From Arenimonas sp049195245 (GTDB taxonomy: Bacteria; Pseudomonadota; Gammaproteobacteria; Xanthomonadales; Xanthomonadaceae), in assembly GCF_049195245.1 (NCBI RefSeq), contig NZ_JBMIRR010000027.1, positions 682,001-746,000 of the forward strand: a stretch of DNA of 64,000 bases. Reading direction: 5' to 3'. Made by a program: the position numbers and the translations under genes. Positions 16,364 through 25,941 of this stretch are shown here, in pieces. Position 1 is the first letter of the stretch; every line of letters starts with the position of its first letter. Under the pieces are notes generated by a model. It saw only the letters and a program-made list of their open reading frames with translations, was not told where the DNA came from and made no database searches.

Positions 16364-17308
16364 ATGACCTCCGCCCCTCGACGCCTTTTCACCTACCTGC
16401 CGGTCCCGCTGCGCGCACCACTGGCCGCCCTTCTGGTCGGCACCAGCACCTTGCTGCACGTGCCGGTGCTGCTGGTGGTCGCCATCACCAAGCTGCTGCT
16501 TCCGCTGCCCGCGATCCGGCCACGGCTGGACCGCGCGCTGATGCTGATCGCCGAAAGCTGGATCGCCGTCAACTCGGCGCTGATCGACGCCTTCACCCGC
16601 ACGCGATTCGTGGTGGAGGGCGTGCAGGGCCTGCGCTACGGCGGCCATTACCTGGTGTTCGCCAACCACCAGAGCTGGGTGGACATCCCGGTGCTGCAGA
16701 AGGTGTTCAACCGCCGCATTCCGCTGCTGCGTTTTTTCCTCAAGAGCCAGCTGTTCTGGGTGCCGCTGTTGGGGCTGGCTTGGTGGGCGCTGGATTTCCC
16801 CTTCATGAAGCGCTACTCGCGGCAGCAGCTGGCGCGCCGGCCGGAGCTGGCCGGCCGCGACCTGGCCGTGACGCGCCGGGCCTGCGAGAAGTTCCGCCAC
16901 ATCCCGGTGTCGGTAATGAATTTCGTGGAGGGCACGCGCTTCACTCCCGGCAAGCATGCGGCGCAGGGCGAGACCTACCGGCACCTGCTGCGGCCGAAGG
17001 CCGGCGGCGTGGCCTTCGTCGTCGGCGCGATGGGTGATGCGATCGAATCGGTGCTCGACGTCACCGTCAGCTACGACGTGGGCCGGCCCACGCTGGCCGA
17101 CCTGTTCGCCGACCGGATTGGTGAAGTGCGCGTGCACGTGCGCGAGCGAGCGCTGCCGGCCGGTTTTGCCGGCGGTGACTACGAGGCGGACCCCGCTTTC
17201 CGCGAACGCTTCCAGGCCTGGATCAACGGCCTGTGGCAGGAGAAGGACGCGCTGCTGGACACCTGGGCGGCCCCGCCGCATCCGGCGGCGGGACCCGAGG
17301 CCTCATAG
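16364..17308 (+). CDS. 1-acyl-sn-glycerol-3-phosphate acyltransferase-like protein (PlsC/YihG type)
   Basis: A 314-residue membrane-associated acyltransferase. Two N-terminal hydrophobic segments (about 15-60) precede the PlsC domain, with the catalytic H-x4-D in ANHQSWVDIP near residue 104 and the second block FVEGTRFTPGKH near 186. It probably acylates lysophosphatidic acid or a related lysolipid in phospholipid synthesis or remodelling; the E. coli YihG/YihD-type branch has this length. There is no ribosome-binding site, and the start is preceded by the TAGGCT box. Its last six bases overlap the metallopeptidase stop on the other strand. Confidence 0.9.
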   Translation: MTSAPRRLFTYLPVPLRAPLAALLVGTSTLLHVPVLLVVAITKLLLPLPAIRPRLDRALMLIAESWIAVNSALIDAFTRTRFVVEGVQGLRYGGHYLVFANHQSWVDIPVLQKVFNRRIPLLRFFLKSQLFWVPLLGLAWWALDFPFMKRYSRQQLARRPELAGRDLAVTRRACEKFRHIPVSVMNFVEGTRFTPGKHAAQGETYRHLLRPKAGGVAFVVGAMGDAIESVLDVTVSYDVGRPTLADLFADRIGEVRVHVRERALPAGFAGGDYEADPAFRERFQAWINGLWQEKDALLDTWAAPPHPAAGPEAS

Positions 17309-18181
17309 CTGGGCAGCGGCGAAAGTGTCGCAGCGGCGATAGTCGCCGGACTCGAAGCCGATGCGGAACCAGCGCACGCGCTGCTCCGCGCTGCCGTGGG
17401 TGAAGGAATCCGGCACCACGGTGCCTTGGCCCTGCCGCTGCAGCGTGTCGTCGCCGATCGCGGTGGCGGTACGCATGGCTTCCTCCAGATCTCCCGGCTC
17501 GAGCCAGGCGTGGCGCTGCTGCGCGTGGTGCGCCCACAGCCCCGCGTAGCAGTCGGCCTGCAGCTCCTGCCTGACCAGCGGACCGGTGGCGCCCTCGACA
17601 TTGCCGCCGCGCTGGCGGATCTCGTTGACCTTGGCCGACACGCCGGTGATCGTCTGAACGTGATGGCCCACCTCGTGCGCAATGACATAGGCCTCGGCGA
17701 AATCACCGCCGCCACCCAGGCGCTGCTGCATCTGCTGGAAGAAACTCAGGTCAATGTAGACCTTGCGGTCACCCGGGCAGTAGAACGGCCCCACCGCCGC
17801 GGTCGCACCGCCGCAGGCCGAGTTGACGCGCCCGCTGAACAGCACCAGCTGTGGCGCCGGGTACTGCTGGCCGCTGGCCTGGAAGATGTGGCCCCACACG
17901 TCCTCGGTTTCGCCCAGGATGCTGGCCACGAACTGCGAGGCCTCGTCGTCCGCCGGCGGCGCCTGCGCCGGCCCCGAGGGCTGGCCGGTGCCCGGAGCGC
18001 CCTGCTGCATCTCGGCAAGCAGTCCCAGCATCTCCAGCGGGTTCTTGCCCAGCAGCAGGCCGATGACCACCACCACGGCCACGCCGCCCAGACCCAGCTT
18101 CATGCCACCGCCGCCACCGCCCATACCCATGCCGCGGCGGTCCTCGACGTTGCTGCTTCGCCTTGCACTGCGCCATTTCAT
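17303..18181 (-). CDS. Neutral zinc metallopeptidase family protein (YpfJ-like)
   Basis: A 292-residue protein of the YpfJ/zinc-metallopeptidase family. An Arg-rich, Gly-rich N-terminus (GMGMGGGGGGMK) leads into one transmembrane helix (about 28-45), then a periplasmic domain with the zinc-binding HEVGHH near residue 170 and the downstream ELQADCYAG that supplies the third ligand. The tail SFTHGSAEQRVRWFRIGF is conserved in the family. The ATG at 18181 is the family start. Substrates are unknown. Confidence 0.92.
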   Translation of the reverse strand: MKWRSARRSSNVEDRRGMGMGGGGGGMKLGLGGVAVVVVIGLLLGKNPLEMLGLLAEMQQGAPGTGQPSGPAQAPPADDEASQFVASILGETEDVWGHIFQASGQQYPAPQLVLFSGRVNSACGGATAAVGPFYCPGDRKVYIDLSFFQQMQQRLGGGGDFAEAYVIAHEVGHHVQTITGVSAKVNEIRQRGGNVEGATGPLVRQELQADCYAGLWAHHAQQRHAWLEPGDLEEAMRTATAIGDDTLQRQGQGTVVPDSFTHGSAEQRVRWFRIGFESGDYRRCDTFAAAQL

Positions 18182-18317
18182 GCCGGAACTCCATCGCGGG
18201 GGACTGTGGCCGGATTGTTGCCTGAAACCGGTCCCCGCCGCGACCACCTGATATCGTGGCCTGACCATCAGGCGAGCCTGGCGACCGCAGGCGCAGGGTA
18301 GGGACAGGGGGGGGCAG

Positions 18318-19556
18318 ATGTCTTCGAGTGCGCGGATGGCGGCCCCGCTGGCCGAACCCGATCGCCTGTTCGTGCTCGACGCGATCCGGGGCTTCGCCCT
18401 GTTCGGCGTCCTGTTGATCAACCTGACGTGGATCGCGAGCCCGGAGCTGGCGCTGCCGGCCCCCGTGCGTGACGCGCTGCCCAGTGCCGGCATCGACCGG
18501 CCGCTGCGCTTCCTGATGGCCTGGCTGATGGAAGGCAAGGCACAGGCGCTGTTCTCGATGCTGTTCGGCCTGGGCTTCGCCATCCAGCTGCAGCGGGCGC
18601 AGGCGCGCGGACCCGGTTTCGCGGCGCGCTACCTGCGCCGGCTGGGCATCCTGCTGGCCATCGGCGCGTTCAACCTGTACTTCCTCTGGCTGGGCGACAT
18701 CCTGCACCTGTACGCGCTGGCCGGCGTGGTGCTGCTGGTGGTGCGCCATGCCTCCGATCGCGTCCTGCTGTGGGCCGGACTGCTGCTGTCGGTCGGCGCT
18801 ATGCTCGCTTTCGACCTGTGGATCGACCTGTCGCCCGACGGACCGGCCGCGCGGCTGATGCCGGTGTGGGAATCCGGCGTCGCCAGTCGCTACGTCGCCT
18901 GGAGCCAGGGCGGCTACGGGGACTACCTGGCCGACAACATCCGCAGCAACGGCCAGGAATACCTGGGCACGGTGTTGCTGCCGTTTTTCATGGGCCAGGT
19001 CATCGGCCGCTTCCTGCTCGGGTTCTGGATTGCGCGTCGGGGCTGGTTCCAGGACGTGGCGCGATATCGGGCCGGCTTCAGGCGCGCGCTGCCGCTGCTG
19101 CTGGTCGGCGGGCTGGCGGTGTCGCTGCCGGCCAAGCTGTCCGTGCTCACCGACGATTACTTCGAGGGCTGGGCCTACCACCTCGCCAACGCCGGCGACC
19201 TGCTGGGCATGCTGCTGGTGGCCGGCGGCTACGCCTGCGCGATCGCACTCTGGACCCTGACACCGCAGGGCCGGCGACGATGCGAGGGACTGGCCGCCGT
19301 CGGCCGCATGGCGCTGACCCAATACCTGCTGCACGCCCTGGTGTACCTGGGACTGCTGTCCAACGTCGGCCTGGGCCTGCTGCCTCGTGCCGGCGGGACC
19401 ACGGTGCTGACAATCGCCATCCTCTTCTTCGCGCTGCAGGTCATCACCAGCCGCTGGTGGCTGCGCCGTTTCCGCTTCGGACCGATGGAGTGGCTGTGGC
19501 GGTGGTGCACCTATGGGCAGCGACCGGCTTTCCGGCGGGATCCCACCGGGACGTGA
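18318..19556 (+). CDS. DUF418-domain polytopic membrane protein
   Basis: A 412-residue integral membrane protein with ten or so hydrophobic helices. It begins with the family hallmark RLFVLDAIRGFALFGVLLIN and ends with the DUF418 domain, which includes GRMALTQYLLHALV. It belongs to the YeiB-like set related to acyltransferase-3 proteins; the function is unknown. A strong purine run (GGGACAGGGGGGGG) precedes the ATG. It is followed by the OPT transporter on the same strand, 60 bp on. Confidence 0.9.
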   Translation: MSSSARMAAPLAEPDRLFVLDAIRGFALFGVLLINLTWIASPELALPAPVRDALPSAGIDRPLRFLMAWLMEGKAQALFSMLFGLGFAIQLQRAQARGPGFAARYLRRLGILLAIGAFNLYFLWLGDILHLYALAGVVLLVVRHASDRVLLWAGLLLSVGAMLAFDLWIDLSPDGPAARLMPVWESGVASRYVAWSQGGYGDYLADNIRSNGQEYLGTVLLPFFMGQVIGRFLLGFWIARRGWFQDVARYRAGFRRALPLLLVGGLAVSLPAKLSVLTDDYFEGWAYHLANAGDLLGMLLVAGGYACAIALWTLTPQGRRRCEGLAAVGRMALTQYLLHALVYLGLLSNVGLGLLPRAGGTTVLTIAILFFALQVITSRWWLRRFRFGPMEWLWRWCTYGQRPAFRRDPTGT

Positions 19557-19616
19557 CCGCCCGGGGCCGGTGCGCGTAGAGTCCGGGACTTCCCACCGAA
19601 CCACCCGGAGCCCCCG

Positions 19617-21572
19617 ATGTCCACACCCCCGCTGCCGACGCCGCCGGCGCCCGTACCGCAGCTCACCTTCCGTGCCGTGGTCCTGTCGGTGATCCTGGCG
19701 GTGATCCTGGCCGCGGCCAACACCTACCTGGGCCTGTTCGCCGGACTGACCATCGCCACCGCGATCCCGGCGGCGGTGGTGTCCATGGGCGTGCTGCGCC
19801 TGCTGGGCGGCGGCTCGATCCTGGAAAACAACATCGTGCAGACCGGCGCCTCCGCCGGCTCGTCGATCGCGGCCGGCGTCATCTTCACCATCCCGGCGCT
19901 GATCATCCTGGGCCACTGGCAGACCTTCCAGTACAGCTGGGTGCTGGCCATCGCCGGCCTGGGCGGCCTGCTGGGCGTGCTGTTCTCGGTGCCGCTGCGT
20001 CGCTCGATGATCGTCGAGGATCCGCTGCCGTTTCCCGAAGGCAAGGCCGCGGCCGAAGTGCTCAAGGCCGGCGAGAATCCCGGCCCGGGCCTGAAGATCC
20101 TGGGCGTCGCCGCCGCGCTGGGCGCGCTGGTGAAGCTGGGCGCGCAGAGCGGCCTGCGCCTGATCCCGGACACGGCGGCGGGCGCCGGCTTCTTCGGCAA
20201 GTACCTGGGGTACATGGGCACCAACCTGTCCCCGGCGCTGCTGGGCGTGGGCTACATCGTCGGGCTCAACGTCGGCATCGTGGTGGTGTCGGGTTCCATC
20301 CTCTCCTGGCACATCGCCATTCCGATCTACCACGCGTTTTTCCTCGCCGGTGATCCGGTGCTGTCGGTGTCGCTGGCCGGCGCCGGTGCGGAGGACGCGG
20401 CCTGGGCGATCTGGGGCAGCCAGATCCGCTACCTGGGCGTGGGCGCGATGCTGATCGGCGGCCTGTGGACGCTGTTCACGCTGCGCAATTCGCTGCTCTC
20501 GGGCATCAAGAGCGGCATCGCCGCCGCGCGCCAGGCCAAGGGCACGGTGGTGGCCGAAACCGAGCGCGACCTGCCGATGAAGTGGATGCTGTTTTCGCTG
20601 GTGCTGTTCGTGATCCCGCTGCTGATGCTGTACCAGGCGGTGGTGCAGCAGTGGAGTGTCAGCATCCCGATGACGATCATCATGATCGTCGCCGGCTTCG
20701 TGTTCGTCTCGGTATCGGGTTACCTGGCCGGCCTGGTGGGCTCGTCCAACAATCCCGTGTCGGGCATCACCATCGCCACCATCCTGTTCGCCTCGGTGGT
20801 GCTGTGGTTCCTGCTGGGCGGCGATTCCAAGATCGGCGCGGTGGCGGCCATCATGATCGGCGCGGTGGTCTGCTGCGCGGCGGCCGTCGGCGGCGACAAC
20901 CTGCAGGACCTCAAGGCGGGTTACATCGTCGGCGCGACGCCGTGGAAGCAGCAGCTGATGCTGGGCATCGGTGCGTTCTCGTGCGCGCTGATCATGGCGC
21001 CCGTGCTCAACCTGCTCGCCGAGGCCTATGGCATCGGCGCCCCGACTGCCGACAAGCCAGAGTCCCTCGCGGCGCCGCAGGCCACGCTGATGGCTTCGGT
21101 GGCACGCGGCATGTTCGGCGGCGACCTGCCGTGGTCCACCATCGCGGTCGGCGCCGGCGTGGGCGCGCTGATCATCCTGGTGGACGAAATCCTGAAGGCG
21201 CGCAAGGCGCGCTTCCGCGTGCCGGTGCTGGCCGCGGCGATCGGCATCTACCTGCCGCTGGAGCTGATGGTGCCGATCTTCCTCGGCGGCCTGCTGTCCT
21301 GGGCCGTCGAGCGCTGGCACCGCATCGATCCGACCGACGAGGACGCGCGTGACCGCATCCACCGTCCCGGCACGCTGTTCGCCGCGGGCCTGATCACCGG
21401 TGAAGCCCTGATGGGCATCCTGATCGCGGTGCCGATCGTGGTGACCGAACGCTCCGATGCGCTGGCGATGCCCGAGCGCTTCAACGTCGGCGAGATCGGC
21501 GGCCTGGTGGTGCTGGCGGTGGTCGGCGCATGGATGTACCGCGTCGCCACGCGGAAGCAGGCCGTCGCCTGA
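19617..21572 (+). CDS. OPT-family oligopeptide transporter
   Basis: A 651-residue polytopic membrane protein with about 15 hydrophobic helices. The N-terminal block (AANTYLGLFAGLTIATAIPA) and the segment ENNIVQTGASAGSSIAAG are characteristic of the OPT family, which imports oligopeptides or metal-chelate complexes. Length fits the bacterial OPT group. CGGAG lies eight bases before the ATG, and a TAGAGT box (about 19577) may serve as -10. A second peptide importer beside the POT protein suggests use of both short and longer peptides. Confidence 0.92.
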   Translation: MSTPPLPTPPAPVPQLTFRAVVLSVILAVILAAANTYLGLFAGLTIATAIPAAVVSMGVLRLLGGGSILENNIVQTGASAGSSIAAGVIFTIPALIILGHWQTFQYSWVLAIAGLGGLLGVLFSVPLRRSMIVEDPLPFPEGKAAAEVLKAGENPGPGLKILGVAAALGALVKLGAQSGLRLIPDTAAGAGFFGKYLGYMGTNLSPALLGVGYIVGLNVGIVVVSGSILSWHIAIPIYHAFFLAGDPVLSVSLAGAGAEDAAWAIWGSQIRYLGVGAMLIGGLWTLFTLRNSLLSGIKSGIAAARQAKGTVVAETERDLPMKWMLFSLVLFVIPLLMLYQAVVQQWSVSIPMTIIMIVAGFVFVSVSGYLAGLVGSSNNPVSGITIATILFASVVLWFLLGGDSKIGAVAAIMIGAVVCCAAAVGGDNLQDLKAGYIVGATPWKQQLMLGIGAFSCALIMAPVLNLLAEAYGIGAPTADKPESLAAPQATLMASVARGMFGGDLPWSTIAVGAGVGALIILVDEILKARKARFRVPVLAAAIGIYLPLELMVPIFLGGLLSWAVERWHRIDPTDEDARDRIHRPGTLFAAGLITGEALMGILIAVPIVVTERSDALAMPERFNVGEIGGLVVLAVVGAWMYRVATRKQAVA

Positions 21573-21581
21573 GTCCGCGCG

Positions 21582-22775
21582 TCAGGGCCGGGGCGCGGCG
21601 TCCTGCTGCAGGGCGCGCAGGCTTCGCTGGCCGGCGCGGCCGTCGGCCGGCAGGCCCAGGCGAGCCTGCTCCAGCTTCAGCGCCTCGCGCGACCTGGCGC
21701 CGATCATGCCGTCGGCTTCGCCGATGGCATGGCCGCGCGCCAGCAGTAGTTCCTGCAGCTGCTTGCGCTGCGCCCGCGACAGGCCCGGATCGTCGGTCGG
21801 CCAGGCCGCCGCGAACGGACCGCCACCGCGCAGCCGGTCCGACAGGTGGGCGATGGCCAGCGCATAACTTTCCGCGGCGTTGTAGGAATAGATCGCGTCA
21901 AAGTTCTTGAAGACCAGGAAGGCCGGCCCCTTCGGACCGGCCGGCAGCAACAGCGCAGCGGCGGTATCGGATGCGGGCAGTGGCTGACCATCGGCCCGGA
22001 CGATGCCCCGCGCAAGCCACTGCGACAGGGGCCGCCGCGCCTGGCGTCCGCTCACGCCGGTGTCGAAGCCCTCGGGCAGGATCACTTCATGACCCCAGGG
22101 CTGACCCGTGCGCCATCCGCTGCGCTTGAGGTAATTGGCGGTCGACGCCAGCGCATCGGGAATGCTGCCCACGAGGTCGCGCCGGCCATCGCCGTCATGG
22201 TCCACCGCGATGCGCGCATAAGTGGACGGCATGAACTGGGTGTGCCCGAACGCGCCCGCCCAGGAACCGACCAGGCCTTCGGCCTGCAGGTCGCCTGACT
22301 GGATCAGCTTCAGGGTCGCGAACAGTTCGCTGCGGAAGAAGGCCTGCCGGCGTCCCTCGCAGGACAGCGTGGCCAGCGAGCCCAGCAGCGGCTTCTTGCC
22401 GAAGGTGCGGCCGTAGTCGCTTTCCACGCCCCAGACCGCCACCACCGTCGCCGGGTCGACGCCGTACTTTCGCGCCACCTCGTCCAGCGTGGCCCGATGC
22501 TCCGCCAGCCGCGCCTGTCCGTCCGCGACCCGCTGCTCGTCCACGAGGCCGGCCAGGTAGTCCCAGATCGGCGTGCGGAATTCGGGCTGATAGTCCAGGG
22601 ATTCCAGCACGCCCGGATCCAGAACCAGGCCCGCGGTGTGCGTGTCGAAGGTGGCGCCGCCGACCCCCGCGGCAACCGCCTGGGGCCTGAGGGAGGCCAG
22701 GCAGCTGGCCAGCGGCGTGGCGGCGGCGGGGAGGGGCAGGGCCAGGGCTAACAGGACGAGCGGGGCGAGTTTCAT
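21582..22775 (-). CDS. MltB-like lytic murein transglycosylase with peptidoglycan-binding domain
   Basis: A 397-residue secreted protein: a signal peptide (MKLAPLVLLALALPLPAAA), a lytic transglycosylase SLT_2/MltB domain (about 25-320) with catalytic Glu in AVWGVESDYGR, the AGAFGHTQFMPSTY block and SYNAAESYALAIAHLSDRL, and a C-terminal peptidoglycan-binding domain (about 330-395). It cleaves the MurNAc-GlcNAc bond with formation of anhydro-muramyl ends in the periplasm. There is no lipobox, unlike MltB itself, so it should be soluble. It is divergent from the GST gene, about 114 bp apart. Confidence 0.93.
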   Translation of the reverse strand: MKLAPLVLLALALPLPAAATPLASCLASLRPQAVAAGVGGATFDTHTAGLVLDPGVLESLDYQPEFRTPIWDYLAGLVDEQRVADGQARLAEHRATLDEVARKYGVDPATVVAVWGVESDYGRTFGKKPLLGSLATLSCEGRRQAFFRSELFATLKLIQSGDLQAEGLVGSWAGAFGHTQFMPSTYARIAVDHDGDGRRDLVGSIPDALASTANYLKRSGWRTGQPWGHEVILPEGFDTGVSGRQARRPLSQWLARGIVRADGQPLPASDTAAALLLPAGPKGPAFLVFKNFDAIYSYNAAESYALAIAHLSDRLRGGGPFAAAWPTDDPGLSRAQRKQLQELLLARGHAIGEADGMIGARSREALKLEQARLGLPADGRAGQRSLRALQQDAAPRP

Positions 22776-22889
22776 GCAGGCAGTCTGGGGAAGGCGGGCT
22801 GAACCCATCTTCACCCGCGCCGGCGCGCCGGAAAAGACGCCGCCGGCCGCGATATGCTGGCCGCTGACGCCGACCAGGATGTGCCGCGA

Positions 22890-23564
22890 ATGATCACTGT
22901 CCACCACCTCAACAATTCCCGTTCGCAGCGCGTGCTCTGGCTGCTGGAGGAAATGGGCGTGCCCTACGAGGTCAAGCGCTACCAGCGCGATGCCAAGACC
23001 ATGCTGGCGCCGCCGGAACTCAAGGCCGTGCATCCGCTGGGCAAGTCGCCGGTCATCACCGACGGCGGCGAGACCGTGGCCGAGTCCGGCGCCATCATCG
23101 AATACCTGGCCGACAAGTACGGGCAGGGCAAGCTGCTGCCGCCGCCGGGCGACCCGGCCCGCCGCGCGCAGACCTACTGGCTGCACTACGCCGAAGGCTC
23201 GCTGATGCCGCCGATGCTGATGGCGCTGATCTTCGCCAAGGTGCGCAGTGCGCCGATGCCCTTCTTCGCCAAGCCGATCGCACACGGCATCGCCGACAAG
23301 GTGATGGGTGGCTTCGTGTCGCCGCAGATCAAGCTGCACCTGGACTACCTGGAGGCCGAGCTGGGCAAGGCGCCTTGGTTCGGCGGCGCGTCGCTGGGCG
23401 CGTCCGACGTGCAGCTGAGTTTCCCGATCGAAGCGGCCGCGGCGCGCGGCGGGCTGGACGACAGCCGCCCGCGCCTGGTCGATTTCCTCAAGCGCATCCA
23501 TGCGCGACCGGCCTACCAGCGCGCACTGGAGAAGGGCGGGCCTTACGAACTGATGCGCGGCTGA
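22890..23564 (+). CDS. Glutathione S-transferase
   Basis: A 224-residue cytosolic GST. The N-terminal thioredoxin-like domain (MITVHHLNNSRSQRVLWLLE) places a Ser in the SRSQR position used to activate glutathione, followed by the GSH-binding block KSPVITDGGETVAESGAI. A helical C-terminal domain covers about residues 90-220. Conjugation or peroxide reduction is likely; the substrate is unknown. A TATGCT box (22853-22858) lies about 31 bases upstream of the ATG. It is followed by a secreted-protein gene on the same strand, 23 bases on. Confidence 0.92.
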   Translation: MITVHHLNNSRSQRVLWLLEEMGVPYEVKRYQRDAKTMLAPPELKAVHPLGKSPVITDGGETVAESGAIIEYLADKYGQGKLLPPPGDPARRAQTYWLHYAEGSLMPPMLMALIFAKVRSAPMPFFAKPIAHGIADKVMGGFVSPQIKLHLDYLEAELGKAPWFGGASLGASDVQLSFPIEAAAARGGLDDSRPRLVDFLKRIHARPAYQRALEKGGPYELMRG

Positions 23565-23587
23565 TCCCCGACGGCGAGGACCCTGAC

Positions 23588-24013
23588 ATGAGGCATCGAA
23601 TCTCCCTGATGATGGCAGTGCTTTGCCTGGCGCCGTGCGGCGCCGGCGCGGAATCGGTCCCCGGGCCCGCGGCGGCCCAGACCGAGGGCGACCCGGCCAC
23701 CTTGGCCTTCGCCGAAGCGGTGCAGGCCTGCGAGGCCGCGACCTTCGAATCCCCGCATCCCTTCATGCGCGGCTTCATCATTCCCCACCGCATCGTCGGT
23801 CCGGCCGACGGCAAGTGCGTCTACTCTCAGGGCATGCCCGGCGACATGCGCATGGAATGCTCGCTGTCGGAAGAAGGCCAGGCCGCCCTGGCCGCCGAAT
23901 TCCGCGAACAGGCGGCGGGGCGCATGAGTGGGTCCACCGCCAAGCAGCCGGTCTGGGCCAAGGAATGCAGCATCATCGGCAAGGACGGCAAGGCCACGCC
24001 CATGGGCGGCTGA
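23588..24013 (+). CDS. Secreted protein of unknown function with four cysteines
   Basis: A 141-residue protein with a signal peptide (MRHRISLMMAVLCLAPCGAGA). The mature part has four Cys (QACEA, GKCVYS, MECSL, KECSI) that could form two disulfides in the periplasm, and a motif HPFMRGFIIPHRIVG. I do not recognise the family. GAGGA lies eight bases before the ATG. It probably forms an operon with the upstream GST, given the 23-base gap. Confidence 0.75.
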   Translation: MRHRISLMMAVLCLAPCGAGAESVPGPAAAQTEGDPATLAFAEAVQACEAATFESPHPFMRGFIIPHRIVGPADGKCVYSQGMPGDMRMECSLSEEGQAALAAEFREQAAGRMSGSTAKQPVWAKECSIIGKDGKATPMGG

Positions 24014-24047
24014 GCCGGTGCTCGGCCCGGCCATGCGAGAATGGCGC

Positions 24048-25418
24048 ATGACCGACTTCAAACAATTACCGCTGGCTCCCGAACTGCACCAGGCGCTGGA
24101 GGTGCTGGACTACGCCGTGATGACGCCGGTGCAGGCGGCTACCCTGCCGTCCATCCTGGCCGGCCGCGACGTGATCGCACAGGCCCGCACCGGCAGCGGC
24201 AAGACCGCGGCCTTCGGCCTGGGCCTGCTGTCGCGGCTGGATGCCGATCACGCTGGCGTGCAGGCCCTGGTGCTGTGCCCCACGCGTGAGCTGGCCGACC
24301 AGGTCGGAAAGGAAATCCGCCGGCTGGCGCGGTTTCTTCCCAATACCAAGGTCAGCGTGTTCTGCGGCGGCGTGCCGCTGCGTCCGCATCTGGCCTCGCT
24401 GGTACATCCGCCCCAGGTGGTGGTCGGTACGCCCGGCCGCGTGCAGGAGCTGATCGACGAAGGCGCGCTGGTGCTCGACGGCCTGCGCACCGCGGTGCTG
24501 GACGAGGCCGACCGCATGCTGGACATGGGCTTCGAGCCGGCCATCGCGGGCATCCTGGGGCAGGCACCCGCGGCGCGCCAGACGCTGATGTTCTCCGCGA
24601 CTTTTCCGGAGGAAATCCGCGCGCTGGGCCGCCGTTTCCAGCGCCAGCCCGAAGAGCACACGGTGTCCGACGGCGACGCTGCGGTGATCGAGCAGCGCTT
24701 CTACGAGGTCGAAGCCCCGCGCAAGGCCGATGCCCTGGCCCTGCTGCTGGGCGACCTCAAGCCCGAGTCGGCCCTGGTGTTCTGCAACACCCGGCGCGAC
24801 GTGCAGCAGGTTGCTGAGGACCTCGCCCAGCGCGGCTTTGCGGTGATGGCCCTGCACGGCGACCTTGAACAGCGTGACCGCGACGAGGTGCTGGTCTGCT
24901 TCGGCAACCGCAGCTGCCAGGTGCTGGTGGCCACCGACGTCGCCGCGCGCGGCCTGGACATCAAGGACCTGCCGCTGGTGGTCAGCCATGGCCTGGCCAG
25001 CGACGTGGACACGCACACGCACCGCATCGGCCGCACCGGCCGGGCCGGGGAAGCCGGCCTGGCCCTGGCCCTGGTGGCCGGCGACGAACGACGGCGTGTG
25101 GCCGGCATCGAGGAACGATTGGGGGGCGCAGTGCGCTGGGAGCGGATCGACCTTTCGCGCAAGCCGGCCCGGCCCGCGCCTGCGGTGATGACGACGCTGG
25201 TGGTGGACGCCGGAAGGCAGGACAAGCTCCGGCCCGGCGATCTGGTGGGTGCACTGACGGGGGAGGCCGGACTGGCCGCCACGGCCATCGGCAAGATCGA
25301 CGGTTTCCCGACCCGCACCTATGTCGCGATCGAGCGCAGCCAGGCCCAGAAGGCCCTGGAGAGACTGCGGGCGGGGAAGATCAAGGGCCGCAACTTCCGG
25401 GTCCGGAAGCTGGGCTGA
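24048..25418 (+). CDS. dbpA: DEAD-box ATP-dependent RNA helicase DbpA
   Basis: A 456-residue DEAD-box helicase. The Q motif (TPVQAATLP), Walker A (ARTGSGKT), DEAD (VLDEADRMLDMGF), SAT (MFSATFP) and HRIGRTGRAG motifs are all present in order. The C-terminal 75 residues (DKLRPGDLVGALTGEAGL, then GRNFRVRKLG) are the DbpA RNA-binding domain that targets hairpin 92 of 23S rRNA in large-subunit assembly. In the second RecA lobe the usual VxNYDxP-like segment reads VVSHGLASDVDTHTHR, a mild departure. A GAGAAT box five bases before the ATG suggests a leaderless or very short-leader mRNA. Confidence 0.93.
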   Translation: MTDFKQLPLAPELHQALEVLDYAVMTPVQAATLPSILAGRDVIAQARTGSGKTAAFGLGLLSRLDADHAGVQALVLCPTRELADQVGKEIRRLARFLPNTKVSVFCGGVPLRPHLASLVHPPQVVVGTPGRVQELIDEGALVLDGLRTAVLDEADRMLDMGFEPAIAGILGQAPAARQTLMFSATFPEEIRALGRRFQRQPEEHTVSDGDAAVIEQRFYEVEAPRKADALALLLGDLKPESALVFCNTRRDVQQVAEDLAQRGFAVMALHGDLEQRDRDEVLVCFGNRSCQVLVATDVAARGLDIKDLPLVVSHGLASDVDTHTHRIGRTGRAGEAGLALALVAGDERRRVAGIEERLGGAVRWERIDLSRKPARPAPAVMTTLVVDAGRQDKLRPGDLVGALTGEAGLAATAIGKIDGFPTRTYVAIERSQAQKALERLRAGKIKGRNFRVRKLG

Positions 25419-25489
25419 CGGCGGGAGCGCGGCAGCGCGCGGCCCGGTCGTGACCAGCGGGTGTTCGCGCCAATCCGCAGCATGGGACT

Positions 25490-25678
25490 TCAGCCCCGGG
25501 GACGGCCGCCGACCGCCGCCTGGCGCGGGGCGGTCATCGCCTTGCGGCGGCTGATCTCGGCGTCAACGCGCCGGTACTCCGGGGTGCCGATCTCGCCGGC
25601 CATGACCAGTTCCCAGAGCCGGATCGCCAGCTCATCGTCCATGACCTGCTTGGTGGGGAAGGGGATGACGATACCCAT
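25490..25678 (-). CDS. 62-residue hypothetical protein
   Basis: A short ORF encoding MGIVIPFPTKQVMDDELAIR and 42 more residues, with a mixed acidic and basic helix-forming middle and an Arg/Gly-rich end. No signal peptide or transmembrane segment is present. CCGGAG about ten bases upstream of the ATG supports translation. The longer open frame upstream has no separate support. Unrecognised. Confidence 0.6.
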   Translation of the reverse strand: MGIVIPFPTKQVMDDELAIRLWELVMAGEIGTPEYRRVDAEISRRKAMTAPRQAAVGGRPRG

Positions 25679-25941
25679 GATGCTGCACTCCGGTCGGGGG
25701 TTGGTTGGGATTGCACTGGGCATGCTGCAGGATTCATGCCAGCCGGATGGCCGATGGGCACCAGAGCGCCGTCGTCTTCCGAATCCGTGACGGATTGGGC
25801 ATTTCGATGACCGTGACCCCCAGATCTTCGGTGCCGGCACACGGCCAGACCCAAGCCGGGGCCGCCGCGGCGGTGACTTGACCGCCCCGGCGTGACAGGA
25901 TGCGCGCCACTTCTGACGCGGCGCGGCACCCCTTGGCATCC
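25679..25941. other. 263-bp divergent intergenic region
   Basis: Gap between the 62-residue gene and rluF. The only clear structure is a hairpin with stem AATCCG / CGGATT around TGA near 25795. I see no convincing gene, tRNA or -10/-35 pair here. Confidence 0.5.

Noticed and set aside
17769..21362. A 1197-codon open frame antisense to DUF418 and OPT genes
   Set aside because: Low-complexity Gln/His/Arg-rich product; both plus-strand genes are well supported.
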